A stretch of 44,902 nucleotides of DNA from Coprosoma sp963632935 (GCA_963632935.1 CAVGWA010000010.1:1-44902); one strand, 5' to 3'; numbered from the stretch's first letter, positions 15,600 to 24,623 are shown. Made by a program: numbers and translations. Notes: a model not told the origin generated them from the letters alone.

Positions 15600-15624
15600 C
15601 AACAAATAAGTAAAACTTTATAAT
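15596..15624 (+). promoter_or_regulatory. consensus sigma-A promoter of pilin-like gene
   Basis: TTGACA (15596-15601), 17-bp spacer, TATAAT (15619-15624). The -35 overlaps the stop codon of the sigma factor gene. Confidence 0.85.
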
Positions 15625-15641
15625 TAAAATAGGTGGTAGAA

Positions 15642-16037
15642 ATGAAAAAAGGGTTTACTTTAATTGAACTTTTAGGAGTAATAGTTTTACTTGGTTTAAT
15701 AGCTTTAATTGCTATTCCATCAGTAAATAGTGCTTTAAATTCTTCAAAAGAAAAAGCATATAATGAACAAATAAAAACAATTGAAAATGTAGCTCGCACA
15801 TACATGTCAAAAAATTCTTTAAAACTTCCAAGTCAAACTGTTGGTAGCTTTTATTGTTTATCAGTAAGTGAAATGAAAAAAACAGGCTTATTATCATCAG
15901 ATGATATAAAAAATCCTAAATATAAAAAGGGAAGTACTAAAGAAGATGAAAATTTTGAAATTTTTAATGGAAGTGTTATCGTTACCTATACTTCTCAAAA
16001 CAAATATAATTATAAATATTCAAAAAATGCATGCTAA
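15642..16037 (+). CDS. type IV pilin-like / pseudopilin protein
   Basis: 131 aa. The N-terminus MKKGFTLIELLGVIVLLGLI is a class III prepilin signal: a short basic leader, cleavage after Gly-4, methylated Phe, Glu at +5 and a hydrophobic helix to about residue 28. The rest is a small globular domain with two widely spaced Cys (about 75 and the C-terminal residue) that could form the usual disulfide. No prepilin peptidase, assembly ATPase or platform protein lies nearby, so it is an orphan minor pilin or pseudopilin here. ATG 15642 follows AGGTGG; it has its own strong promoter and terminator, separate from the sigma and spoVA genes. Confidence 0.85.
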   Translation: MKKGFTLIELLGVIVLLGLIALIAIPSVNSALNSSKEKAYNEQIKTIENVARTYMSKNSLKLPSQTVGSFYCLSVSEMKKTGLLSSDDIKNPKYKKGSTKEDENFEIFNGSVIVTYTSQNKYNYKYSKNAC

Positions 16038-16060
16038 GATACTAAAAAGTATCTTTTTTT
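16037..16060 (+). terminator. intrinsic terminator
   Basis: AGATACT (16037-16043) pairs with AGTATCT (16048-16054), followed by a run of T. It ends exactly where the spoVA promoter begins. Confidence 0.85.
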
Positions 16061-16089
16061 GTATAAACGTATTTTAACAGTTCATAATA
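16061..16089 (+). promoter_or_regulatory. putative sigma-G-type promoter of spoVA operon
   Basis: GTATA (16061-16065), 17-bp spacer, CATAATA (16083-16089). Both elements fit the published Bacillus sigma-G pattern (gHATr and CATnMTA), and the site lies 18 bp before spoVAC. No sigma-A promoter is visible here. Confidence 0.65.
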
Positions 16090-16107
16090 ATTTTAGGAGG
16101 AAATATT

Positions 16108-16539
16108 ATGAATTATCAAGATATTGTAAAAAAAAACACACCTAAAGAAGATATTCTAAAAAATGCTTTTATATCTTTTATAACGGGGGGAATTATGGGA
16201 ATTATTGGACAAGCATTAATAGATGTATATTCATTTTACCTAAAAATTCCTACAAAGGATGCCACAGTATGTATGCTTATCACCTTAATTTTTTTATCTT
16301 GTCTTTTTACCTGTTTAGGATTTTTTGACAAAATGGTAAACTTTTGCAAATGTGGTTTAATCATTCCAATAACAGGATTTGCCCATGCAACGATGAGTGC
16401 CGCACTAGAATATCGAAAAGAAGGACTAGTTACTGGAATTGGATCAAACATGTTAAAACTATCAGGAGCCGTTATTATATTTGGCGTTATTAGTAGTATC
16501 GTCTTTAGTTTAATAAGGATGGTGATTGGACTTATATGA
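16108..16539 (+). CDS. spoVAC: stage V sporulation protein AC
   Basis: An inner-forespore membrane protein (143 aa) of the SpoVA channel that moves Ca-dipicolinate into the spore and out at germination; SpoVAC itself is described as mechanosensitive. The sequence has a short soluble N-terminus and about four membrane segments (about 20-40, 52-70, 78-95 and 118-142), with the conserved GGIMGIIGQ near 28 and ITGFAHATMSAALEY near 91. AGGAGG precedes ATG 16108. Its stop overlaps spoVAD by 4 nt. Expression is predicted from the sigma-G-like promoter just upstream. Confidence 0.93.
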   Translation: MNYQDIVKKNTPKEDILKNAFISFITGGIMGIIGQALIDVYSFYLKIPTKDATVCMLITLIFLSCLFTCLGFFDKMVNFCKCGLIIPITGFAHATMSAALEYRKEGLVTGIGSNMLKLSGAVIIFGVISSIVFSLIRMVIGLI

Positions 16540-17522
16540 CATTTAAATTTGAAAACACATATATAAATGAAACAGCTACAGTAACCGGTCCGTATGAAGC
16601 TAAAGGACCATTAGGCAAATATTTTGATTTATGTTATAAAGATTTATATTTTAATCAAGAAACATGGGAACAAGCTGAAATAAAATTAATTAAAGACTGT
16701 ATTGAAATACTGCTAAAAAAAAATAAAATTAGCAAAAATGAAATAGATGCATTTATCGGTGGAGATTTGTTAAATCAAATCGTTGCTTCAAATTATGCAA
16801 TGAAAGATTATCAAAATAGTTTCATAGGAATATATTCTGCCTGTAGTACAAGTGTATTAAGTTTAATATTAGGATCAATTTTAATTCAAAATAGTTTAAA
16901 CAAAGTCATAACATTCACGTCATCTCATAATAATTCAGCAGAAAAACAATATAGATATCCAGTTGAATATGGCGGTCCTAAAAGAAAAACAACAACATTT
17001 ACAGCAACAGGTGCTGCTGGAGCAATTATTTCTAAAACATTATCAAAAATAAAAATAGAAAGTGGAACTATAGGAAAAGTCATTGATTCAAATATTAAAG
17101 ACGTCTATCACATGGGAGGCGTTATGGCAAAATCAGCAGCTGATACCATTAATAAACATTTAATTGATACAAACCGTAATGCTGATTATTATGATTTAAT
17201 TTTAACTGGTGATCTTGGAATATATGGAAAAGAAATATTTAAAGAATACCTTCAAAGTAATTATAATATCACTTTAAAAAATTATAATGATACAGGAGTT
17301 ATGCTATATGATTTAAAAAAACAGCCAGTTTATGCAGGGGCAAGTGGACCGGTATGTGCACCATTAGTAACTTATAGTTATATATTTGATTTAATGAAAA
17401 AAGGTAAATATAAAAAAGTATTACTTATTGCAACAGGAGCTTTAATGAATCCAACCATGGTAAATCAAAAATTAACAATTCCAGCCATAAGTCATGCAAT
17501 TAGTTTGGAGGCATTAATATGA
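16536..17522 (+). CDS. spoVAD: stage V sporulation protein AD
   Basis: A soluble/peripheral component of the SpoVA complex that binds dipicolinate; it has a thiolase-like fold. At 328 aa the length is normal. The fold's features are visible: GGDLLNQ near 71, YSACSTSVLSL near 94 at the position of the thiolase nucleophile loop, ATGAAGAI near 153, GDLGIYGKEI near 222 and a C-terminal ATGALMNPT. It overlaps spoVAC and spoVAE by 4 nt on each side (ATGA), which indicates tight coupling. No residues look missing. Confidence 0.95.
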   Translation: MTFKFENTYINETATVTGPYEAKGPLGKYFDLCYKDLYFNQETWEQAEIKLIKDCIEILLKKNKISKNEIDAFIGGDLLNQIVASNYAMKDYQNSFIGIYSACSTSVLSLILGSILIQNSLNKVITFTSSHNNSAEKQYRYPVEYGGPKRKTTTFTATGAAGAIISKTLSKIKIESGTIGKVIDSNIKDVYHMGGVMAKSAADTINKHLIDTNRNADYYDLILTGDLGIYGKEIFKEYLQSNYNITLKNYNDTGVMLYDLKKQPVYAGASGPVCAPLVTYSYIFDLMKKGKYKKVLLIATGALMNPTMVNQKLTIPAISHAISLEALI

Positions 17523-17869
17523 TCTATTTAAATGCATTTTTATTTGCTGGTATCATTTGCACGTTAGCTCAAATTATTTTAGACAATACCAAATTAACAC
17601 CAGGCCATATAACTGTTATTTTTGTTGTTATAGGAGCTTTCTTAGATGTATTTAATATTTATGATAAATTTGTTTTGTGGGCATCAGGTGGAGCTTTAGT
17701 TCCCATAACAAGTTTCGGTCATATGCTTACACATGGAGCCCTTCAAGGATATACAAATGAAGGAGTTATTGGACTTTTTGGAGGAACATTAGACCTAACA
17801 GCAGCTGGTATTAGTGCCGCTATTGTATTTTCATTTTTTATGTCAATTTTATTTAACCCAAAAGATTAA
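17519..17869 (+). CDS. spoVAE: stage V sporulation protein AE
   Basis: The third SpoVA membrane protein, 116 aa, with about four hydrophobic segments and the family motifs LTPGHITV near 22, SFGHMLTHGAL near 65 and GLFGGTLDLTAAG near 83. It is co-translated with spoVAD through an ATGA overlap and closes the operon. Only C, D and E are present; spoVAA, AB and AF are absent, as in clostridial-type spore formers. Confidence 0.93.
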   Translation: MIYLNAFLFAGIICTLAQIILDNTKLTPGHITVIFVVIGAFLDVFNIYDKFVLWASGGALVPITSFGHMLTHGALQGYTNEGVIGLFGGTLDLTAAGISAAIVFSFFMSILFNPKD

Positions 17870-17876
17870 AATCTAA

Positions 17877-17905
17877 TTGACAAACCTTTGTTCGACTGAT
17901 AGAAT
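17877..17905 (+). promoter_or_regulatory. sigma-A promoter of uvrA
   Basis: TTGACA (17877-17882), 17-bp spacer, TAGAAT (17900-17905). A second TATAAT lies at 17924-17929 without a good -35. A TGTTCG half-site lies in the spacer, but no complete LexA box is present. Confidence 0.65.
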
Positions 17906-17951
17906 TGTAATTGACAAAAGTGTTATAATAATTCTTAAAGGAGCGGTTTAA

Positions 17952-20765
17952 ATGGATGAAATAATAATTAAAGGAGCTAGAGAAAATAATTTAAAAAACG
18001 TAAGTATTACATTACCTAAAAATAAATTAATTGTAATGACAGGAGTTTCTGGCAGTGGTAAAAGTTCATTAGCTTTTGACACTATATATGCCGAAGGACA
18101 AAGAAGATACATTGAAAGTTTAAGTGCATATGCTAGACAATTTTTAGGTGGTTCAGAAAAACCAGATGTTGATAGCATTGATGGTTTATCACCAGCAATA
18201 AGTATTGATCAAAAAACAACAAATAAAAATCCAAGAAGTACAGTTGGAACAGTAACTGAAATATATGATTATCTAAGATTATTATTTGCTAGAATTGGCG
18301 TGCCATATTGCCCTAAACACCATATACCAATAACTAGCCAAAGCATAGAAGAAATGGTAAATGATGTTTTAAGCTTAGAAGAAAAAACTAAAATAAGAGT
18401 TTTAAGTCCAGTTGTTTCTTTAGAAAAAGGAACACATAAAGATCTACTTTTAAATTTGAGAAAAGATGGCTATGTTAGAGTTATCATTGATAATGAAGAA
18501 TATGATTTATCTGAAGACATTAATTTAGATAAAAATAAAAAACATATAATTGAAGTTGTTATTGATAGATTAGTAATAAAAGAAGATATAAGAAGTAGAT
18601 TATATGAAAGCATGGAAACCGCATGTAAATTAGGAAATGGCAAAGTATTAATTGATGTTATTGGTAGTGAAAAAATGCTATTAAGCGAAACATATGCCTG
18701 TCCAGAATGTGACTTTTCTTTACCTGAATTGGAACCTAGAATGTTTTCATTTAATGCTCCATGGGGAGCTTGCCCAGAATGTAAAGGATTAGGAGTTAAA
18801 TATAAAATAGATGAAGATTTAATTATTCCTAATAAGGATTTAAGTATTAATGGTGGAGCAATAGCTTCGATGAATACAAGTGATGAAAACAACATAACAT
18901 ATACAAACCTTCAAACGGCATGTATGCATCATAATATTGATATGGACACTCCAATTAAAAACTTATCAAGAAAACAGTTAGATATTATTTTATATGGTTC
19001 AAATGAATTACTTACATTTAACTATACCTCTAAAGCCGGTAACAAAAGAACAACCAAAGGATTTTTTGAAGGAATTATTACTAACTTAGAAAGAAGATAT
19101 ATGGAAACAAAAAGCACTTGGATTAGGGCTTGGATTGAAAATTATATGACTGAACTTAAATGTCCTAAATGTCATGGTGCAAGATTAAATGATAGTGTTT
19201 TATCAGTTTTAATTGATAATAAAAACATTTATGAAGTTACTAAATTAAGTATAAAAGATTTATATGACTTTTTAAATAATTTAAAATTGTCAGAAGAAAA
19301 AAAAGAAATATCAAAATTAATTATTAAAGAAATTTCATCAAGACTTTCATTTTTAATCAACGTTGGTTTAGAATATTTAACTTTAGATAGGGAAGCTAAA
19401 ACATTATCTGGTGGTGAAGCACAACGCATTAGATTAGCCACACAAATAGGCTCACAATTAACAGGCGTTTTATATGTTTTAGATGAACCTTCTATTGGTC
19501 TGCACCAAAGAGATAACCAAAGATTAATTAATTCACTTTTAAAAATGCGTGATTTAGGTAATACTTTAATTGTTGTTGAACATGATACTGATACAATGCT
19601 TCAAGCCGATTATCTAGTGGATATTGGCCCTAAAGCAGGGGTTCATGGAGGAAATATAGTTGCTAAAGGAACGCCAAAGGAAGTCATGGCAAATGAAGAT
19701 AGTTTAACTGGAAAATATCTAACAGGTAAATTAAAAATAGAAGTCCCTAGCATTAGAAGAAAAGGTAATAAAAAATATTTAGAAGTCGTTGGAGCTAAGG
19801 AAAATAATTTAAAAAATATTAAAGTAAAATTTCCACTTGGAAAATTTATATGTGTAACTGGTGTATCTGGTTCAGGTAAATCAACTTTAGTAAATGACAT
19901 TTTATATAAAGCCGTTTCTAATAATTTATATAAATCAAAAGAAAAGCCAGGACTTTATAAAACAATAAAAGGACTTGAAAATATTGATAAAATTATTGAT
20001 ATATCACAAACACCAATCGGAAGAACTCCACGTAGTAATCCTGCAACTTATACTTCTGTGTTTGATGACATTAGAGATATTTTTACCGAAACAAAAGAAG
20101 CAAAAATGAGAGGTTATGATAAAGGTAGATTTTCATTCAATGTCAAAGGTGGAAGATGTGAAGCCTGCTGGGGAGATGGTGTTAAAAAAATAGAAATGCA
20201 TTTTTTACCTGATGTATATGTACCTTGTGAAGTATGTCATGGAACTCGTTATAACAGTGAAACATTACAAATAAAATATAAAGGAAAAAGTATTTATGAT
20301 GTACTAGAAATGACAGTCGATGAAGCATTAGAATTTTTCGAAAACGTTCCTAAAATAAAAAACAAACTACAAATGCTTTCAGATGTTGGACTTTCATACA
20401 TTAAGCTAGGTCAGCCTGCACCAACATTATCAGGCGGTGAAGCTGCAAGAATAAAACTTGCTAAAGAATTACAAAAAAAGCCAACTGGCAAAAGCTTGTT
20501 TATTTTAGATGAACCAACTACTGGCCTTCATAGCGATGATATTAAAAAATTACTTGTTATATTGAATAAAATTGTTGATAATGGTGATACAGTACTTGTT
20601 ATTGAACACAACTTAGACGTTATAAAAGTAGCTGATTATATCATTGATCTAGGACCTGAAGGTGGCGATGGTGGAGGTAATATTGTTGCCACTGGAACAC
20701 CTGAGGAAGTTTGTGAATGCACGGAAAGTTATACAGGTAAATTTTTAAAACCTTATTTAAAATAA
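17952..20765 (+). CDS. uvrA: excinuclease ABC subunit A
   Basis: The damage-recognition ATPase of nucleotide excision repair; it works as a dimer with UvrB. At 937 aa it is full length. Two ABC modules are visible: Walker A GVSGSGKS near 32 and again near 637, and signature motifs LSGGEAQRIRLA near 487 and LSGGEAARIKLA near 827. The zinc-finger cysteines are present (CPEC and CPECKGLG near 250-280; CEACWGDG with CEVCHG near 735-760), as is the CPKC pair near 403. AAAGGAGCGG precedes ATG 17952. It is transcribed alone, towards rnjA. Confidence 0.97.
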   Translation: MDEIIIKGARENNLKNVSITLPKNKLIVMTGVSGSGKSSLAFDTIYAEGQRRYIESLSAYARQFLGGSEKPDVDSIDGLSPAISIDQKTTNKNPRSTVGTVTEIYDYLRLLFARIGVPYCPKHHIPITSQSIEEMVNDVLSLEEKTKIRVLSPVVSLEKGTHKDLLLNLRKDGYVRVIIDNEEYDLSEDINLDKNKKHIIEVVIDRLVIKEDIRSRLYESMETACKLGNGKVLIDVIGSEKMLLSETYACPECDFSLPELEPRMFSFNAPWGACPECKGLGVKYKIDEDLIIPNKDLSINGGAIASMNTSDENNITYTNLQTACMHHNIDMDTPIKNLSRKQLDIILYGSNELLTFNYTSKAGNKRTTKGFFEGIITNLERRYMETKSTWIRAWIENYMTELKCPKCHGARLNDSVLSVLIDNKNIYEVTKLSIKDLYDFLNNLKLSEEKKEISKLIIKEISSRLSFLINVGLEYLTLDREAKTLSGGEAQRIRLATQIGSQLTGVLYVLDEPSIGLHQRDNQRLINSLLKMRDLGNTLIVVEHDTDTMLQADYLVDIGPKAGVHGGNIVAKGTPKEVMANEDSLTGKYLTGKLKIEVPSIRRKGNKKYLEVVGAKENNLKNIKVKFPLGKFICVTGVSGSGKSTLVNDILYKAVSNNLYKSKEKPGLYKTIKGLENIDKIIDISQTPIGRTPRSNPATYTSVFDDIRDIFTETKEAKMRGYDKGRFSFNVKGGRCEACWGDGVKKIEMHFLPDVYVPCEVCHGTRYNSETLQIKYKGKSIYDVLEMTVDEALEFFENVPKIKNKLQMLSDVGLSYIKLGQPAPTLSGGEAARIKLAKELQKKPTGKSLFILDEPTTGLHSDDIKKLLVILNKIVDNGDTVLVIEHNLDVIKVADYIIDLGPEGGDGGGNIVATGTPEEVCECTESYTGKFLKPYLK

Positions 20766-20768
20766 AAA

Positions 20769-20792
20769 AACGTTAAATTTTAACGTCTTTTT
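20769..20792. terminator. bidirectional terminator between uvrA and rnjA
   Basis: CGTTAA (20771-20776) pairs with TTAACG (20780-20785), with A runs on the left and T runs on the right, so it works for both converging genes. The rnjA stop codon lies inside the stem. Confidence 0.8.
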
Positions 20793-22452
20793 TAATATCC
20801 ATAATTACTGGTAAAATGATTGGCTTTCTTCCAGTATGCAAATTTATATAATTACTTAAACTATTTATTATCTCAGCTTTTACATCTGCATAATTTACGC
20901 CAGTTTTAATTTTACTATTAATTGCATCTTTTGCTAAGTATTCTAATTTTTTAAGTAAATCTAAATTATCATTTACTAAGACAAATCCTCTTGTAATAAT
21001 ATTAGGATTGGCCAGCAATTTTCCATTTTTTACATCAATATTTGAAATAACTACAACAATTCCATCATTTGCCATAATCTTTCTATCTTTCATAACTGCG
21101 TTACTGACATCACCGATACGATTTCCATCAACATACGTATCACCAGCAGGAATATGTCCAACTTTAGTAACAATACCTTTTTTCATAGAAAGAACATCTC
21201 CATTACCTAAAACAAAAGTATTTTCTTTAGGTATATCACATTCAACAGCAATATCTGCATGTTTTTTAAGCATTCTATATTCTCCATGAAATGGCATAAA
21301 ATATTTTGGTTTAGCTAATCTTAACATCCACTTTAATTCTTCCTCATTAGCATGTCCACTTGCATGTATATCGCTTAAAGATGTATTAGTATAAACAGTT
21401 ATTCCTTTTAAATATAATTTATTGATTGTCCTTGATATGCTTAAAGCATTTCCTGGTATAGCTGATGATGAAAATACAACAACATCATCACTTCTTAATT
21501 TAATATGTCTGAATGTTCCATTTGCTATTCTACTTAGTGCGGCAAGTGGTTCTCCTTGAGTTCCTGTACATAATAGACAAATCTTATCAGAAGGAAGATT
21601 ATTTGCTTCATCTGGTGATATAAATATATCTTTATGTTTTATATACCCACCTTCGATTGATATTTCAATGTTATTTTCCATACTTCTTCCGAAAACAGCA
21701 ATTTTTCTACCATGCCTTTTACATGTATCAACAATATGTTTTAGCCTGTATATATTAGAAGCGAATGTTGCAATTATTATTCTACTTTGATGTTTATTAA
21801 ATAAATCTTCTAAAGCATCATCAACTTTTGATTCACTAGTACTTACACCTGGATTCATCGCATTTGTACTATCACTTAAAAGTAATGTAATTCCTTCTTG
21901 TCCTAGCCTAGCAATTTTTTGAACATCTGCCATAGGACCAATAGGTGTTAGATCAAATTTAAAATCTCCAGTTGTTACAATAACACCATCTGGTGTATGA
22001 ATACATATTCCATGTGAATCTGGAATTGAATGTGTTGTTCTATAAAATTCTACCCACATATCTTTAAAATGATATACACTATCTTCATTATAAATAAATA
22101 AATTATTATATTTTATTTTTCTATCTTCTAATTTTTTTCTAATTAAAGCAGCTGCTTGATTAGGAGCATAAATTGCTGGAATATTTATCTCAGAAAGTAA
22201 AAATGGAATTCCTCCAATATGATCTTCATGACCATGTGTGATAAATAATCCTTTAATTTTCTTTTCATTTTGTTTTAAAAATGTTACATCAGGGATAACA
22301 TAATCAATTCCCATTAATTCTCCACCTGGAAATATAACACCTGCATCGGTAATAATTATTTCATCATTATGCATTACACAATACATATTTTTTCCAACTT
22401 CACCAAGTCCGCCTAAAGCGAAAATATAAGTTTCGTTTTTGTTAAACTTCAT
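20773..22452 (-). CDS. rnjA: ribonuclease J1
   Basis: A metallo-beta-lactamase fold 5'-exonuclease/endonuclease central to mRNA decay in Gram-positives (559 aa). Zinc-site motifs are HGHEDHIGG near 75, the Asp of TGDFKFD near 165, and HASGHANEEEL near 365 of the beta-CASP domain. A C-terminal dimerisation domain (about 450-555) follows. GAAAGGAGT precedes the ATG. A good promoter lies 40 bp upstream. Length and sequence fit RnjA better than a short beta-lactamase paralogue; a second RNase J elsewhere cannot be excluded. Confidence 0.95.
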   Translation of the reverse strand: MKFNKNETYIFALGGLGEVGKNMYCVMHNDEIIITDAGVIFPGGELMGIDYVIPDVTFLKQNEKKIKGLFITHGHEDHIGGIPFLLSEINIPAIYAPNQAAALIRKKLEDRKIKYNNLFIYNEDSVYHFKDMWVEFYRTTHSIPDSHGICIHTPDGVIVTTGDFKFDLTPIGPMADVQKIARLGQEGITLLLSDSTNAMNPGVSTSESKVDDALEDLFNKHQSRIIIATFASNIYRLKHIVDTCKRHGRKIAVFGRSMENNIEISIEGGYIKHKDIFISPDEANNLPSDKICLLCTGTQGEPLAALSRIANGTFRHIKLRSDDVVVFSSSAIPGNALSISRTINKLYLKGITVYTNTSLSDIHASGHANEEELKWMLRLAKPKYFMPFHGEYRMLKKHADIAVECDIPKENTFVLGNGDVLSMKKGIVTKVGHIPAGDTYVDGNRIGDVSNAVMKDRKIMANDGIVVVISNIDVKNGKLLANPNIITRGFVLVNDNLDLLKKLEYLAKDAINSKIKTGVNYADVKAEIINSLSNYINLHTGRKPIILPVIMDIKKDVKI

Positions 22453-22491
22453 TATTAACTCCTTTCTTATAAAGTTAAAACTGACTAATAC

Positions 22492-22520
22492 ATTATATCT
22501 TTTTTTTTATATTTTGACAA
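22492..22520 (-). promoter_or_regulatory. sigma-A promoter of rnjA
   Basis: On the minus strand TTGTCA, 17-bp spacer, TATAAT. Confidence 0.75.
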
Positions 22521-22591
22521 GTTTAACCACACTAAATTATTCTGCAATAAATTTGAAAGTATGTTATAATGGATAAAAAGAGGGTATGATT

Positions 22592-23086
22592 ATGAATGAA
22601 GAAACAATAAATAGACATTTAGATTATGAATTTGAAAATCAAATTTACGATGTGATAGATGATGCTATCGAGTGTACAAGAAAAAAACATCATTATAAAA
22701 AGCAAGATTTGGTAAAATTGGTAATGATGATATATGAAAAAGATTATAGTTTTATAAGTAATGAAAATGGTTATAGAGATCAAGTAAAATTATTGGATGA
22801 TTATTTTTATAAGCAATACGGGTTTAGTGTTATTACATTTGAAATGCTTAAATATATTTTAAAATATAAAAATAATGAAAAATATGATGAAATAATGAAA
22901 CAACTTGCCAAAATAGAAACAGTTTTACGAAAGAAAAAAAATACAGAAGCAGAGGACTTATCAATTTTTTCTTTTTCTCTTTTGAAAAAACAATATAATA
23001 ATTTAATGATGAAAATAGAAACTAATATTAGCTATAAATATGCTTTATCAATTGTGTATGATATGCTTAAAAATGATTGTTTTTAA
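22592..23086 (+). CDS. hypothetical helical protein (164 aa)
   Basis: Not recognised. The protein is soluble, rich in Lys, Tyr, Asp and Glu, and probably all helical. A KKHHYKKQDLVKLVMMIYEKDYSF stretch near residues 32-55 looks like a helix-rich binding region. A basic patch (RKKKN) lies near 115. No signal peptide is present. ATG 22592 is preferred over ATG 22586 because AGAGGG ends just before the latter. A TATAAT at 22565-22570 lacks a clear -35. The stop codon abuts the promoter of the next gene. Confidence 0.55.
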   Translation: MNEETINRHLDYEFENQIYDVIDDAIECTRKKHHYKKQDLVKLVMMIYEKDYSFISNENGYRDQVKLLDDYFYKQYGFSVITFEMLKYILKYKNNEKYDEIMKQLAKIETVLRKKKNTEAEDLSIFSFSLLKKQYNNLMMKIETNISYKYALSIVYDMLKNDCF

Positions 23087-23115
23087 TTGACAAACATAAT
23101 AGAATGTGCTAGTAT
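23087..23115 (+). promoter_or_regulatory. sigma-A promoter
   Basis: TTGACA (23087-23092) begins immediately after the previous stop codon; a 17-bp spacer and TAGTAT (23110-23115) follow. Confidence 0.65.
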
Positions 23116-23146
23116 AACTGTCATATTTGAAAGGGGGAAAATAGAA

Positions 23147-24025
23147 ATGTATATTGACGATGAAACTAGCAGTAAAACATTAAGATCTGTTTTCTTTAAG
23201 ATAGTATTATTAGTATTGGCTTTATTTGTTTTGATGATGTTGTTTCCCACTAAGGGATTTGTCAAAAATTATGTTGATAGCAAAATTACATCATCTGACA
23301 ATTTTAATAGTAATTTATATGCTATGGAAGTAGCAGGGAGTGGTTATTTTACTTCATCAAGGTTACCACAAAATGAAAATGATAAAGTAAAACTTACATT
23401 AAAAGAAATGTATAGTAAAAAATTACTTGTTAAATTTACTGATAGCAATAATAAAGAGTGTAATTTAACAAAATCCTATATTGAAGTTACTAAAGAAAAA
23501 GATGAATATACTATGAAAGTTAATTTATCATGTTCTGATAAAACTGATTATATTATGCTTCATATGGGACTTGATAGTACATCATTTCCCAGTACCAGCA
23601 CCGCAAGGTGCAAATTCGTAAAAAATCTTGACGAGTCATGGGCATATGGAGATTGGTCAGACTGGAGTACTAATAAAATTGAAAAAACTAGTACTAATCA
23701 AGTTGAAACAAAAACAAGCAAAGTTCAAACTGGAACACAAAGAGTTCAGCATGTAGAAGTAACAGAAGAAAAAGCAATCAAAATGAATTATAATGGGCAA
23801 ACAGTTTATGTTTGTGGGTCTAGTTATAATAATGCAGGAAGTTATAATGAATTAGTTAATTGTAGAAAAACTAATATAAATTATACCAATGAACCTATTT
23901 ATAAAAATGTTACATATTATCGATATAGAGATATAATTTCAAACAACTCTGATACAAAATGGTCAGATTGTGATGATGAAGAATTAATCAAACAAGGTTA
24001 TACAAAAACGGAACAAACTGGGTAA
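23147..24025 (+). CDS. membrane-anchored extracellular protein with WSDWS-type segment
   Basis: 292 aa. A single signal-anchor lies at residues about 15-36 (VFFKIVLLVLALFVLMMLFP), so most of the protein should be outside. A Ser/Lys-rich domain (about 45-165) contains two Cys pairs. Then comes a Trp-rich section, YGDWSDWST near 187 and TKWSD near 270, with intervening Thr/Gln/Val repeats and a YYRYRD motif. That spacing recalls thrombospondin type-1-like repeats of surface proteins, a resemblance rather than an assignment. GAAAGGGGG precedes ATG 23147; the earlier in-frame codon at 23087 is inside the promoter. A terminator overlaps the stop. Confidence 0.65.
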   Translation: MYIDDETSSKTLRSVFFKIVLLVLALFVLMMLFPTKGFVKNYVDSKITSSDNFNSNLYAMEVAGSGYFTSSRLPQNENDKVKLTLKEMYSKKLLVKFTDSNNKECNLTKSYIEVTKEKDEYTMKVNLSCSDKTDYIMLHMGLDSTSFPSTSTARCKFVKNLDESWAYGDWSDWSTNKIEKTSTNQVETKTSKVQTGTQRVQHVEVTEEKAIKMNYNGQTVYVCGSSYNNAGSYNELVNCRKTNINYTNEPIYKNVTYYRYRDIISNNSDTKWSDCDDEELIKQGYTKTEQTG

Positions 24026-24043
24026 TGATCCTAGTTTTCTTTT
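24014..24043 (+). terminator. intrinsic terminator
   Basis: AACTGGG pairs with CCTAGTT (one G-U pair) around the stop codon, followed by a T-rich tail. Confidence 0.6.
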
Positions 24044-24146
24044 GCCAATCAAATGTCAAATTTTATATAAAATTATTTGTTCAATTGTTTTATAATAAAA
24101 TATGTGATAATATAGTAGTGGTATAGTATTCGAAAGGGGTGACAAC

Positions 24147-24560
24147 ATGGAAAAATATGTTTTTGGCTATCAAAATGAAAATGAATTTAAAAAATTAGAA
24201 AGTTCTTTAAAAAAATATAATATGCTAGCTTTTAAAAAACTTTATTTTGAATATTATCCTAAATTAAAAGACGGGGAATTTCTAGGTGTTGTCGTTAAAG
24301 AAAAAGATGGTATTAAAAACTATGAAGTTAAATTGCCAACTGATGCTTTATTTGCTAAAGTTCATGGTGATGTTAAATTGAGCTATGTAGTTGACGATAA
24401 AAACAAATCAGTAACTTTAATTACTTTATTACCACATGACATTTTAAGCGAAGGTCATCAATCAGAACTTGTCACGTATAAAGGCGTTATGCTTTCTAAA
24501 GAACATTCAGATAAAGACAAATTTAAAATTAATTTATTAAATATGATAAATAAAGTATAA
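24147..24560 (+). CDS. hypothetical cytoplasmic protein (137 aa)
   Basis: Not recognised. A small soluble alpha/beta protein with no membrane segment. A Lys-rich N-terminal helix (about 10-27) is followed by alternating strands; the most distinctive part is TLITLLPHDILSEGHQSEL near 90-108. AAAGGGGTGAC precedes ATG 24147. It stands alone between a terminator and the tRNA-Met promoter. Base composition is like its neighbours. Confidence 0.55.
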   Translation: MEKYVFGYQNENEFKKLESSLKKYNMLAFKKLYFEYYPKLKDGEFLGVVVKEKDGIKNYEVKLPTDALFAKVHGDVKLSYVVDDKNKSVTLITLLPHDILSEGHQSELVTYKGVMLSKEHSDKDKFKINLLNMINKV

Positions 24561-24576
24561 AAATTTTATTAACTTC

Positions 24577-24605
24577 TTGCATAATATTAATTAATATGGT
24601 ATTAT
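24577..24605 (+). promoter_or_regulatory. sigma-A promoter for tRNA-Met/tRNA-Leu
   Basis: TTGCAT (24577-24582), 17-bp spacer, TATTAT (24600-24605). Confidence 0.65.
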
Positions 24606-24623
24606 ATAGAAGTCAATTTAATT

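Noticed and set aside
17883..17905. LexA/SOS box before uvrA
   Set aside because: Only a TGTTCG half-site is present; there is no inverted CGAAC partner at the right spacing.
18470..18895. 141-aa minus-strand ORF inside uvrA
   Set aside because: It is a shadow of conserved UvrA sequence with no independent start signals.
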